DNA from: Ruminococcus_G sp964621905
GTDB lineage: Bacteria; Bacillota; Clostridia; Lachnospirales; Lachnospiraceae
Assembly: GCA_964621905.1 (NCBI GenBank)
Contig: CAZUNG010000015.1
Span: forward strand, 1 to 64,000
Direction of reading: 5' to 3'
DNA: 64,000 nucleotides
A program made the translations under genes and the position numbers. The notes under the pieces are model-generated. The model was given only the letters and a program-made list of their open reading frames with translations, did not search any database and was not told the DNA's origin. This document shows positions 17,881-26,443 of this stretch, piece after piece. Every line of letters starts with the position of its first letter. The first letter of the stretch is position 1.

Positions 17881-17945
17881 CTTACCTCAACCCTTCAGGT
17901 TCGTTCTGCGCCTGATTTTCTCCTTATGAAAATTACCTATTAATG

Positions 17946-18646
17946 CTACATTTTAGTGATCGAACAAACTTTTTCGATACTGGCTGAACTGGCTCCAACA
18001 TTCAACCCGCTATAGTCAATCCTTATTACATTTTCTTTCGTAAAATCTGAAAGCGCATTTCCAAAATCATCAGGAGAAAGTTCTATATTACCACGTCCGC
18101 CTCCGTTCTTATGGATTTGACTAATACGTACTTCCTTTTCATTAATCTTATGAATCATCGCATACATATAGGCTGTTTGAGTTTCTGATTTAAACGGTAA
18201 CTTTTTCCACTCTTGATTTGAAACATCCGTTATTTGTTGAGGGGTCAACTTCTCAATGGAATATATTTCCCTATTTTTGCAGGCCAGGTTTCCATAATGT
18301 GGCCATCGTATGCAACCAATATGAAATCCCCTGTTGTATATTCCGATACCTCCCCAAATCGGCTGGGGCTTATACGTATATCACCTTCTCCATTTAATCC
18401 GATTTCGTACACAATAACCTTTTGATCTGTAATATCCTCTATTACTGCGAACAGATAGTCTTCTTTTTGCTCAGGATTTTGGTTATCTGTATTGTGAGAT
18501 GCCTCTTGAGTGTAGGGTATGGTAGCAGCGGTATTGGCTTTTTCGTTGTTTCCTTTTGTTGTTTGTGTTACATTCTCTTTTAAACTGCATCCGGCAAGAG
18601 ACCAAACACATAGTAATACAACGATTAAATACAAAATGTATTTCAT
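17946..18646 (-). pseudogene. Lipoprotein gene broken by one frameshift
   Basis: The first part (from 18646, 133 codons) has a signal peptide and lipobox SLAGC (Cys20), a Thr/Asn-rich linker and a small domain with IRISPSRFGEVSEYTTGDFILV and YDGHIMETWPAKIG, resembling DUF3221-like OB-fold proteins. It stops at 18245. A second frame continues homogeneously with IEKLTPQQITDVSNQEWKKL to 17946. Adding one G to GGG at 18271-18269 would restore GEIYSIEKL and a single protein of about 233 residues. Either a real inactivating deletion or a sequence error at a homopolymer. Function unknown. Confidence 0.75.
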
Positions 18647-18661
18647 ATAATCTCCTCCTGG

Positions 18662-19674
18662 TTAATAGTGGATAAAACCTTGATTCATCCAGTGGTTAAA
18701 TATTGCAGAATTCACTCTCCTTCCGACATTGCATGTTCCTGCCTGATTACTGGAATGATGTATACCAGATACAAAGTCGTCATTAACACCATATACTGGA
18801 CCGCCTCTTTGCCCGTTAAATGTATCTGTATAATATGTTAAATAGGTTCTTCCCACTGGAAATGTACTCTCCCATGTAACGTTAGCGGCCCAATAAGATC
18901 TTAAATATCTCGAACCTCTTCTTCCGAAATATACACGTATGCTTTCTACCGGTACATTTGTATCTTCATTATCATATACACAATGCCCAGCGGTTAGCAT
19001 ATGATGTTCTGAAACCATAAATCCTGTTCCGAAACTACGCGTTCCATCAGCCCAATACATAGTTAATGCCGCAATACACGAATATGGATAATCATCAACA
19101 TTATCAACTCTAACTCTTCCATCATTCCCCAATATTATCCTAGGACTAATTAAAGGTTCGTCTAATGATAAGGTTCCGCTTACACTTGTAGTAGAAGTAA
19201 TATTGTATTCTGGAATATTTTCAGCTTCTACAACATTAAAAGTATATGAATGATCATTTAAATTATAGGTAATGCTATCAAAGCATTCTGATTCTTTTCC
19301 ACTTCCCGTATTTGCACTACTCATACCACCATTATACAGTAATATATCATTTTCTTCCGATAGATAATTTATTTTTCCTGCTTCTATCTGAGCATTTGAA
19401 TCAACATACGATAAATAATGGACTCCGTTATTAATTATTATCTCAATTTGTTATAGTTACCCTTACTACCGATGAACTATCATATTCCGCAATGGCATCA
19501 TATAAAATATTACACTGATCAAATACTATTAATTGCGGAGCTTCTTCTTCCGGTTCAGCGTCTACCAATAAAGATTCATCAATTATATCTACATCATCAT
19601 CGTACTCTCTCCTCAATTTCAACTGTATCATCACCATCAAATGCATATACCAAAGTCAAATTAATTAATATCAT
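18662..19674 (-). pseudogene. Decayed V8/trypsin-like serine protease
   Basis: The longest open part (19324-18662) shows a chymotrypsin-fold protease: GTGFMVSEHHMLTAGHCVYD carries the catalytic His, and FNGQRGGPVYG is the active-site loop. Ser is replaced by Arg (codon AGA) and only about 59 residues separate it from the His, against about 118 in V8 protease, so the segment with the catalytic Asp seems deleted. Upstream, homologous-looking sequence runs through two further frames: MILINLTLVYAFDGDDTVEI from 19674 and an acidic stretch to a stop at 19443. At least two frameshifts. AT-rich, unlike its neighbours, suggesting foreign origin. It lies 15 bases before the broken lipoprotein. Confidence 0.8.
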
Positions 19675-19879
19675 TCCTTCTACGTTACACTTTTATTATA
19701 ACACCCTATATGCGTATAAATATATTGTCATTGCATGTTTATATTGTGTTGTTTTGTTATTATCTTTGTGTATTTTTTTAATTTCACTTTTAGTTCCCCG
19801 TATTATAAGTGGTTAAATCGTATGGAAAACAAAAATGAGCAGATGAGCGGACAGCTTCTACTGCCGATAAAACGCTAAT

Positions 19880-20420
19880 GAAGAAAAGAACGGAATCTTA
19901 GGCTTTTGCTAAATGACAGTAAAGCTAAATCGGATAAATCATTTTTATGTAAATCAAAAGCGCATTTACAGACTGATGCAGATTTTAAGCTTAAAATCCA
20001 TATGCCACAGAAAAAGGGGGGAATATATAAAATGCACTCCTCAGGTGACTGGCGAAAATGTGTTAAACAGAAAATTTACAGTTGAAAACTTCGGAGAAAA
20101 ACGGTTTACTGATGTGACGGAAATGAAATATGGTGCCGGCAGCAAGACATATTTAAGCGCCATACTGGATTTGGGTGATAAGAGCATTGTTTCATTTGTA
20201 ATTGATCATCATCCAACTTTTTCTTGAATACTTTTGAGGTATATTGATACCCTCGTTCACTGCGAAAGATAGGTTCTGCATCGGGGTGCTGTTCATGAGC
20301 AATGTCAAAGGTCTCGAATACCAGCGCATTATTTTAGAAGTATGTCCAGAATGCCTCCATTGATTACTTAATGGCTCACGATATCAAAAACGACTCAACT
20401 GCATGGCACCTTTAGAATAG
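19880..20420 (+). mobile_element. Scrambled remnant of an IS3-family transposase gene
   Basis: Three pieces of an OrfB-type DDE transposase. Piece A (plus, about 19880-20208) reads MTVKLNRINHFYVNQKRIYR through FTDVTEMKYG (first catalytic Asp) to SIVSFVI. Piece B (minus, 20333-20209) reads NNALVFETFDIAHEQHPD to FRSERGYQYTSKVFKKKLDD and should follow A in the same direction but is inverted; the later motif MEAFW also lies on the minus strand, immediately upstream of it. Piece C (plus, to about 20420) ends RYQKRLNCMAPLE. Stops and the HSDRG to RSERG change show it is dead. No terminal inverted repeats were found. Confidence 0.85.
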
Positions 20421-20454
20421 AGGCACTACCTGAAAATCAAAACTTCATAAAAAT

Positions 20455-20484
20455 ATCTCCAGCCGCACAACTACGGCTGGAGAT
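20455..20484 (-). terminator. gdhA terminator
   Basis: ATCTCCAGCCG and CGGCTGGAGAT form an 11-bp stem with an 8-base loop; on the minus strand it continues into ATTTTTATG. It lies 55 bases after the gdhA stop codon. Confidence 0.85.
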
Positions 20485-20538
20485 AGGAAACTTTTATTTA
20501 TTCAATATAAAACTAAAAATCTGCACATCAATTTCGTC

Positions 20539-21873
20539 TTAAACAATCCCCTGCGCAAGCATAGCATCTGCAACCTTCTCAAAGCCTGCAATGTTTGCCC
20601 CCACTACATAGTTTCCTTCGAAACCATAGCGTTTCGCGGCATCGTCCATGTTGTGTGTGATGTTCACCATGATCTCTTTCAATTTTGCATCTACTTCCTC
20701 AAAGCTCCAGCTCAGACGCTCACTGTTCTGAGACATTTCCAGTGCGGAAGTTGCAACGCCGCCTGCATTGGCAGCCTTTCCAGGAGCAAAAATCACGCCG
20801 TTCTGCTGCAGGTATTCGGTAGCTTCCAGAGTCGTCGGCATATTAGCACCTTCACATACTGCCAGGCAGCCATTTGCAACGAGCTGCTTCGCATCGTCTA
20901 AAAGCAGCTCATTCTGAGTTGCACACGGAAGCGCGATATCACCTTTTATCGCCCATACGCCTCTTCCTTCATGATACTCAGAATTCGGACGGTATTTTTT
21001 ATATTCCGTCAGTCTCGCACGGTTAACTTCTTTGATCTCCTTGAGTGCAGCCACATCGATTCCTTCCGGATCATATACCCATCCTGTCGAGTCAGAGCAT
21101 GTTAAGCATTTTGCCCCCAGCTGATGTGCTTTCTCAATTGCATAAATTGCAACATTTCCGGATCCTGATACCAGACATGTCTTGCCTTTGATATCTTTTC
21201 CGTTAATTTTCAGCAGCTCCTCTGTCAGATACAGCAGACCATATCCTGTAGCCTCTGTTCTTGCCAGAGATCCTCCATAAGACAATCCTTTTCCTGTCAG
21301 AATTCCGTCATTCGCTGTACGGATTTTTTTATACTGTCCGTACATATAACCAATCTCTCTGGCACCTGTTCCGATATCACCTGCCGGAACATCTGTGTTA
21401 GGTCCAATGTATTTAGAAAGTTCGGTCATAAAGCTCTGACAGAATGCCATCACTTCACGGTCAGATTTTCCCTTCGGGTCAAAATCAGATCCGCCTTTAC
21501 CGCCGCCGATTGGAAGGCTTGTCAGTGAGTTTTTAAAAACCTGCTCAAAACCGAGGAATTTAATAATACCAATATTAACAGACGGATGAAGACGAAGCCC
21601 CCCCTTGTACGGCCCAATTGCACTGTTGAACTGTACACGGTAACCTACGTTAACCTGAACCTGACCTTTATCGTCTACCCACGGAACTCTGAACTTAATC
21701 TGACGTTCCGGCTCAACCAGTCGTTCCAGCAGAGCTTCTCTTCTGTAAAGCTCTTCATTGGCATCGATCACCGGGCGCAGAGAATCCAATACTTCTTTTA
21801 CTGCCTGATGGAATTCCGGCTCACTTGGGTTTTTTGCTACGACTGAAGCGTAGACTTCATCAACATACGACAT
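20539..21873 (-). CDS. gdhA: NADP-type glutamate dehydrogenase
   Basis: A 444-residue hexameric-class glutamate dehydrogenase, interconverting 2-oxoglutarate plus ammonia and glutamate. Residues include KGGLRLHPSVN, the glycine-rich GGGKGGSDFDPKGKSD with the catalytic Lys, PAGDIGTGAREIGYM, and a Rossmann domain with SGSGNVAIYA. Length and sequence match the biosynthetic bacterial enzymes of about 445 residues. The start follows ACAGGAGG. It has its own promoter with an extended -10 box, a terminator-like hairpin in the leader and a strong terminator. Flanking DNA to the left is degenerate, to the right housekeeping. Confidence 0.97.
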   Translation of the reverse strand: MSYVDEVYASVVAKNPSEPEFHQAVKEVLDSLRPVIDANEELYRREALLERLVEPERQIKFRVPWVDDKGQVQVNVGYRVQFNSAIGPYKGGLRLHPSVNIGIIKFLGFEQVFKNSLTSLPIGGGKGGSDFDPKGKSDREVMAFCQSFMTELSKYIGPNTDVPAGDIGTGAREIGYMYGQYKKIRTANDGILTGKGLSYGGSLARTEATGYGLLYLTEELLKINGKDIKGKTCLVSGSGNVAIYAIEKAHQLGAKCLTCSDSTGWVYDPEGIDVAALKEIKEVNRARLTEYKKYRPNSEYHEGRGVWAIKGDIALPCATQNELLLDDAKQLVANGCLAVCEGANMPTTLEATEYLQQNGVIFAPGKAANAGGVATSALEMSQNSERLSWSFEEVDAKLKEIMVNITHNMDDAAKRYGFEGNYVVGANIAGFEKVADAMLAQGIV

Positions 21874-21914
21874 GTGTATACCTCCTGTATCTTTCTTCTA
21901 TTTTTCGTCCCACA

Positions 21915-21938
21915 CAAAAAAGTGCGCAAAAACGCACT
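21915..21938 (-). promoter_or_regulatory. Terminator-like hairpin in the gdhA leader (candidate attenuator)
   Basis: On the minus strand AGTGCG-TTTTTG-CGCACT is followed directly by six T residues, between the gdhA promoter and its start codon. This is an intrinsic terminator by form, about 42 bases before the ATG and roughly 20 bases into the transcript. No complete antiterminator partner was recognised, but an outer ACAC/GTGT pairing exists. Confidence 0.55.
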
Positions 21939-21965
21939 CTTGCGTGTTTCCCTTTGCTCAATGGG

Positions 21966-21994
21966 ATTATACCATGGCATTCCCGTCAAAACAA
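21966..21994 (-). promoter_or_regulatory. gdhA promoter
   Basis: TATAAT (21971-21966) is preceded by TGG, giving an extended -10 element, and TTGTTT lies 17 bases upstream. Confidence 0.65.
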
Positions 21995-22104
21995 GAAAAA
22001 ATTAAAAAAATAGACGGCGTTTCATCAAAAAATTTCATTTTCCTTAAGAAAATCTGGCTTTTCTTGTTTGAAATGAAGCTTTTTGATCCAACCCTTTCAT
22101 ATTT

Positions 22105-22668
22105 TCATTTTTTCTTTACGCTGTAGCCAAAGGTTCCCAACAACTTTCCAAGACCATAATAAGATCCGTGAGAATACACCATGGGTTTAGCCTTAAAGAG
22201 CTGAAACTTATTCTTTGCATTCATATATGACTCATCCGCATGGACCGCAACTACCTCGGCTAAAAACATATGATGCGAACCCAGCTCCTCCACTTTTTTA
22301 ACCCTGCATTCCAGGTTAACCGGAGATTCCTGTATCATTGGTGCCTGAATCTTGGATGCCTTCTCTTTGTGCAGTTTCATCCTGGCAAATTTGTCTTCAT
22401 CTTTTCCTGAACGCACCCCACAGTAATCCGCAGCATATGCAAGTTCCTCCGTTGTCAGATTGATCACGAATTCCCCCGTCTCTTTGATCATATGATAAGA
22501 AAAGCGCTCAGGTCTTACCGATATCGATACCATGGGAGGGTTTGTACACACTGTGCCGGCCCAAGCTACCGTTATGATATTATCTCTGCCCTTTCCGTCA
22601 GTTACACTCACCATAACAGCCGGAAGCGGATAGAGCATATTTCCGGGTTTCCATTCCTGCTTTCCCAT
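22105..22668 (-). CDS. Flavin reductase-like FMN-binding split-barrel protein
   Basis: A 187-residue member of the Flavin_Reduct domain family, with NMLYPLPAVMVSVTDGKGRDN at the start, WAGTVCTNPPMVSISVRPER and TGEFVINLTTEE, the usual FMN-contact regions. Family members bind FMN and reduce flavins or act as small flavodoxin-like donors; the physiological partner is unknown. The start at 22668 follows GGAGG; an in-frame start six codons earlier lacks spacing. It begins 36 bases after the pyrophosphatase stop and is probably co-transcribed with it. Confidence 0.88.
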   Translation of the reverse strand: MGKQEWKPGNMLYPLPAVMVSVTDGKGRDNIITVAWAGTVCTNPPMVSISVRPERFSYHMIKETGEFVINLTTEELAYAADYCGVRSGKDEDKFARMKLHKEKASKIQAPMIQESPVNLECRVKKVEELGSHHMFLAEVVAVHADESYMNAKNKFQLFKAKPMVYSHGSYYGLGKLLGTFGYSVKKK

Positions 22669-22704
22669 ATTAACCTCCGATTCCAAAATCTGTTCTTTTC
22701 ACTC

Positions 22705-24357
22705 CTATAATTCCTGAAGCGCTTTCATAAATGCCGGGATCAGCTGCTTTTTCCTTGATACTACACCGGGAAGCTTACAGGATCCTTCTGTAATCTGTGC
22801 ATCCTCAAATGCCTGCGCCACCAGATGTGCAGCTCCTTCACCGTTCAGCAGCAGCTCTGTGGACTCTTCCATAATGTTTGTCAGCATGAAAAATACCATC
22901 TGCAGCCCATTACGCCCGCACTCCCGCTCAATATTCGGCTGCAGGCGGTCCTTGATATGCTGCAGTTCATCTGCGGACATGGAATTGATTTGCCCGACAC
23001 CAAAAGTGGCATCATCCACAATAAATTTCTTAAAGTCCTGATAAAAAATCTCTTCGGGAGACTTACTCTCCAGATTACTGCCCGCCTTGAACATTTCCGC
23101 TGCAAACTCTTCAATCTGAATGCCCGCAATCCCGGCAAGCTCTTTTGCCGCCATCTTATCAAAGGCTGTGCACGTCGGCGAGCGGAACATCAGCGTATCG
23201 GAGATAATTGCAGCACACAGAAGGCCGGCGATATCCGGGGGGATTTCCAGATCTTTTTCGTCGTACAGCTGGAATATAATCGTAGCAGTACATCCCACCG
23301 GCTGGTTGCGGAAAACTACCGGCTGTATCGTCTGAAGTGAACCGATGCGATGATGGTCTATGATCTCGATAATTTCGGCTTCCTGAATATTATCGACTGC
23401 CTGTGATTTTTCATTATGGTCAACTAAAATGACCTGTTTTTTCTTAATGTTCAACAGGTTCCGTCTGGAAACTGTTCCCACATACTTCCCCTGCCTGTCA
23501 AGGACAGGGAAATCCCTGTGTCTGTTTTTTCCCATAATGTCCCGGATATCATCCGTAAAATCATCCGTCCGGAATGTGACCAGATTCTTTGTCTTCATCA
23601 GATGCCGCACCGGTATACTCTGGTTAATCAGTTTTGCTATTGTAAGGGTATCAAAAGGCGTTGTAATAATTACGCAGTTATTCTCCCGCGCAAACCGCTG
23701 GATCACAGCCGAAACTTTCGCCCCCAGCGCTACGATAATGCAGCTTGCCTTCTGCTCGACAGCACAAAGATGATCCTCGGAGCGGTTTCCAAGGATCACA
23801 AGGTCCCCTTCGTCGATAACTTCTTCCATTTTGTCAGGGTTTGAGGCTCCTATGATCGCTTTTCCTTTATCAAAGTAGGCATCTGCATCTCCCACCAGAA
23901 TCTCCCCGTTCAAAGTCTCCGCAATGTTTCCATACTGAGTCTTTGCTGCTGAAATAACGGTATTATCATAAGCATCCATATAGGATCTCGCTATATCACC
24001 TATCGTGATCAGCCCCTCCAGATAACCTTCTTCATCCGTAATCGGAAGTGTCACAGCTCCATTGTCCTTCATCAGATTAAATGCGTTCTTTACGGATACG
24101 TTGCTTCTGGTTCCCTGGGTTTTATGAATATCCATGTCCCGCACCTGCGTTCCGATATCTGCCAGATATGGCGGCGCGGATACCTGAAATCTTGTCAGCA
24201 CATATTCCGTTTCTTCATTGATGATTCCCGCCCTCATCGGTATAAACACTCCGTTTTCCGTGCGGTTTTTCATATCAGCATATGCGATTGCTGAACATAT
24301 TGAGTCTGTATCCGGATTTTTATGCCCTAAAATATATATCTCTTGTTTCTTCTCCAA
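22705..24357 (-). CDS. ppaC: Manganese-dependent inorganic pyrophosphatase with CBS and DRTGG domains
   Basis: A 550-residue family II pyrophosphatase, hydrolysing PPi to two phosphates. The DHH catalytic domain is split: GHKNPDTDSICSAIAYADM at residues 11-29 and DHHRIGSLQTI further on. Between them lie two CBS domains around a DRTGG domain, the nucleotide-regulated form common in Clostridia. The DHHA2 domain ends with the substrate motif SRKKQLIP. The start codon appears to be TTG (24357), preceded by GTGAGGG; no ATG fits the conserved N-terminus. Confidence 0.93.
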   Translation of the reverse strand: MEKKQEIYILGHKNPDTDSICSAIAYADMKNRTENGVFIPMRAGIINEETEYVLTRFQVSAPPYLADIGTQVRDMDIHKTQGTRSNVSVKNAFNLMKDNGAVTLPITDEEGYLEGLITIGDIARSYMDAYDNTVISAAKTQYGNIAETLNGEILVGDADAYFDKGKAIIGASNPDKMEEVIDEGDLVILGNRSEDHLCAVEQKASCIIVALGAKVSAVIQRFARENNCVIITTPFDTLTIAKLINQSIPVRHLMKTKNLVTFRTDDFTDDIRDIMGKNRHRDFPVLDRQGKYVGTVSRRNLLNIKKKQVILVDHNEKSQAVDNIQEAEIIEIIDHHRIGSLQTIQPVVFRNQPVGCTATIIFQLYDEKDLEIPPDIAGLLCAAIISDTLMFRSPTCTAFDKMAAKELAGIAGIQIEEFAAEMFKAGSNLESKSPEEIFYQDFKKFIVDDATFGVGQINSMSADELQHIKDRLQPNIERECGRNGLQMVFFMLTNIMEESTELLLNGEGAAHLVAQAFEDAQITEGSCKLPGVVSRKKQLIPAFMKALQEL

Positions 24358-24458
24358 TGCAATCCCTCACTCCCTTCATTCTTACCATCATAGTACCATA
24401 ATTTTACAACCAAATCCATACACACTGAACAAATATTCTCCTTCATTTTTCTCAAAAC

Positions 24459-24486
24459 TTGCGAATCCTTTAAATCGTGTTATAAT
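24459..24486 (+). promoter_or_regulatory. Promoter of the S1-domain gene
   Basis: TTGCGA at 24459-24464 and TATAAT at 24481-24486 with a 16-base spacer; TGT before the -10 box makes it an extended -10 promoter. The 5' leader is about 78 bases. Confidence 0.7.
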
Positions 24487-24569
24487 GTACGTATATGCTG
24501 CGAACACGGCTTATTTTGCCTGCTTCGATGTATAAAGTAAACAGCGAACGTACAAAAAGGAGGATTTAT

Positions 24570-25490
24570 ATGGACAAAGAAAACAACAACACCCCCACCA
24601 TGGCCGATTTCGAAAATGAGCTGGACGCTTCTTTCAAAAAAGTCGAAGAAGGCGATATTCTTACAGGAACCGTCATTGCAGTGACAGAGGAGGAAGTCAC
24701 CCTTGATCTGCAGTCCTACACAGAGGGCATCATCCGCACTGAAGATTACAGCCGCGAACCGGGCTTTATGGTCAAAGATGAAGTCCATGCAGGAGACACT
24801 GTCACGGCAACTGTCATTAAGACGGACAATGGACATGGAAGTATCCTCCTTTCTAAAGTGGAAGCAAATGACGTACTGGCATGGCAGACCTTAAAGCAGA
24901 TGAAAGCTGATAAGACTGTACTGGATGTCGTAGTCAAGGGCATTGTAAACAGCGGCGTGGTTGCATACGTAGAAGGTATCCGGGGATTCATCCCAATTTC
25001 CAAGCTTTCATTAGATTATATTGAAGATACATCACCGTATCTCAATCAGCATCTTCAGGTACAGGTCTTTGAGGTGGATGAAAAAGCCAAAAAACTGATA
25101 CTGTCTGCAAAAGAACTGCTCCGCGAAAAAGCAGCCGAAGAACGCAGAAAGAAAATCTCCAATGTAGAAATCGGTCTTGTCACAGAGGGCACTGTTGAAA
25201 CAATTAAACCTTATGGAGCTTTTGTAAATCTTGGCAACGGTCTTTCCGGCCTTGTCCACGTTTCACAGATCAGTGAAAAAAGGATTAAATCACCTGATGC
25301 CGTTTTAAATATCGGCGATGTCGTAAAGGTAAAAATCACTGCCGTTAAAGACGGTAAGATCAGCCTCAGTATGAAAGCACTAAATGACGTTGCTGCGTCG
25401 GAGATCGTGGAAGAATCATATGAACTTCCGGAGACAGAATCGGCAACCACAAGCCTTGGGTCTCTGTTTTCTAATATCAAATTAGACTGA
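24570..25490 (+). CDS. S1 RNA-binding domain protein (ribosomal protein S1-like)
   Basis: A 306-residue protein with three S1 repeats, at about residues 27-95 (EEGDILTGTVIAVTEEEVTL), 112-180 (ADKTVLDVVVKGIVNSGVVA) and 198-268 (IGLVTEGTVETIKPYGAFVNLG). This short S1 form is common in Clostridia and probably supports translation initiation or RNA turnover. The start at 24570 follows AAAGGAGG; the longer frame from 24495 would include the promoter region. A single-gene unit with promoter and terminator. Confidence 0.9.
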   Translation: MDKENNNTPTMADFENELDASFKKVEEGDILTGTVIAVTEEEVTLDLQSYTEGIIRTEDYSREPGFMVKDEVHAGDTVTATVIKTDNGHGSILLSKVEANDVLAWQTLKQMKADKTVLDVVVKGIVNSGVVAYVEGIRGFIPISKLSLDYIEDTSPYLNQHLQVQVFEVDEKAKKLILSAKELLREKAAEERRKKISNVEIGLVTEGTVETIKPYGAFVNLGNGLSGLVHVSQISEKRIKSPDAVLNIGDVVKVKITAVKDGKISLSMKALNDVAASEIVEESYELPETESATTSLGSLFSNIKLD

Positions 25491-25540
25491 TATAGATTTT
25501 ATTATATCCAGAAAACGCCGTATCATCATACTTAGCACAC

Positions 25541-25584
25541 AAAAGACTGCTGTAAACTGTAATTTTCAGTTACGGCAGTCTTTT
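25541..25584 (+). terminator. Terminator after the S1-domain gene
   Basis: AAAAGACTGCTGTAAACTG pairs with CAGTTACGGCAGTCTTTT, followed by ATATTG; the stem's A/T flanks would work in both directions. Confidence 0.85.
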
Positions 25585-25631
25585 ATATTGCCGGCGTATC
25601 ATAAATAAATTATTAATTTTTTATTTCATCC

Positions 25632-25660
25632 TTGATTTTCAAAAACCTTTGTTGTAGTAT
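25632..25660 (+). promoter_or_regulatory. Promoter of the hemolysin III gene
   Basis: TTGATT at 25632-25637 and TAGTAT at 25655-25660 with a 17-base spacer, about 50 bases before the start codon. Confidence 0.55.
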
Positions 25661-25712
25661 GTAATATATCAACACATAGTTTTTATTACTACATTTGTTG
25701 GAGGCGATTATT

Positions 25713-26381
25713 ATGAGAGAAAGATGGAAACCCAAAGATCCGGGAAGTGCCGTTACGCATTTTATCGGAATGATTCTGGCACTGCTGGGAGCTGCCCCAC
25801 TGCTGATAAAGGCTGCAAGAGAGCCTGATACCCTTCACATGATAGCCCTGGCAATCTTCATACTCAGTATGGTTTTGCTGTACGCTGCAAGTACCATTTA
25901 CCATACGCTGAATGTGAACGAACAGGTAAATAAACGTCTGAAAAAAATGGATCATATGATGATCTTTATATTAATCGCCGGAAGCTATACCCCCATCTGT
26001 CTGATTGTACTTCACGGAAAAACCGGAACTCTCCTCTGTGCACTGGTATGGGCGGTCGCCCTGATCGGCATTTTGATCAAGAGTTTCTGGATCAATTGTC
26101 CAAAATGGTTTTCTTCGCTTATTTACATTGGCATGGGCTGGCTGTGTGTTCTCGCTTTTTCACAGATACTTCAGGCTTTGTCAAAGCCGGCCTTCGGATG
26201 GCTGCTGGCCGGCGGCATCATCTACACCATTGGAGGCATTATCTATGCATTGAAAGTACCGATCTTTAATTCGAAACACAAAAACTTTGGTTCACATGAG
26301 ATTTTTCATCTGTTTGTGATGGGCGGCAGCTTTTGCCACTTTGTTCTTATGTATTTCTTTGTAGCGCCGATGCCGATCTGA
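25713..26381 (+). CDS. Hemolysin III / PAQR-family membrane protein
   Basis: A 222-residue seven-helix membrane protein of the HlyIII (TrhA) family. The conserved metal-site residues are present: STIYHTL after helix 2, HEIFHLFVMGGSFCHF near the end, and DHMMIFILIAGSYTPIC. Such proteins are linked to membrane energetics or lipid sensing; the haemolysin name is historical. The start at 25713 follows TTGGAGG. Nothing in the neighbourhood indicates a specific role. Confidence 0.92.
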   Translation: MRERWKPKDPGSAVTHFIGMILALLGAAPLLIKAAREPDTLHMIALAIFILSMVLLYAASTIYHTLNVNEQVNKRLKKMDHMMIFILIAGSYTPICLIVLHGKTGTLLCALVWAVALIGILIKSFWINCPKWFSSLIYIGMGWLCVLAFSQILQALSKPAFGWLLAGGIIYTIGGIIYALKVPIFNSKHKNFGSHEIFHLFVMGGSFCHFVLMYFFVAPMPI

Positions 26382-26416
26382 TCTGTCATCATAAGACTAA
26401 AGTTTTCATAAAAACA

Positions 26417-26443
26417 GCCGTCATTATTTTGCATAATGACGGC
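26417..26443. terminator. Terminator overlapping the 3' end of the convergent AraC gene
   Basis: GCCGTCATTAT and ATAATGACGGC form an 11-bp stem with a 5-base loop, followed by ATTTGTTTT on the plus strand. It ends the hemolysin III gene and at the same time encodes the final RHYA codons of the minus-strand AraC gene. Confidence 0.75.
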
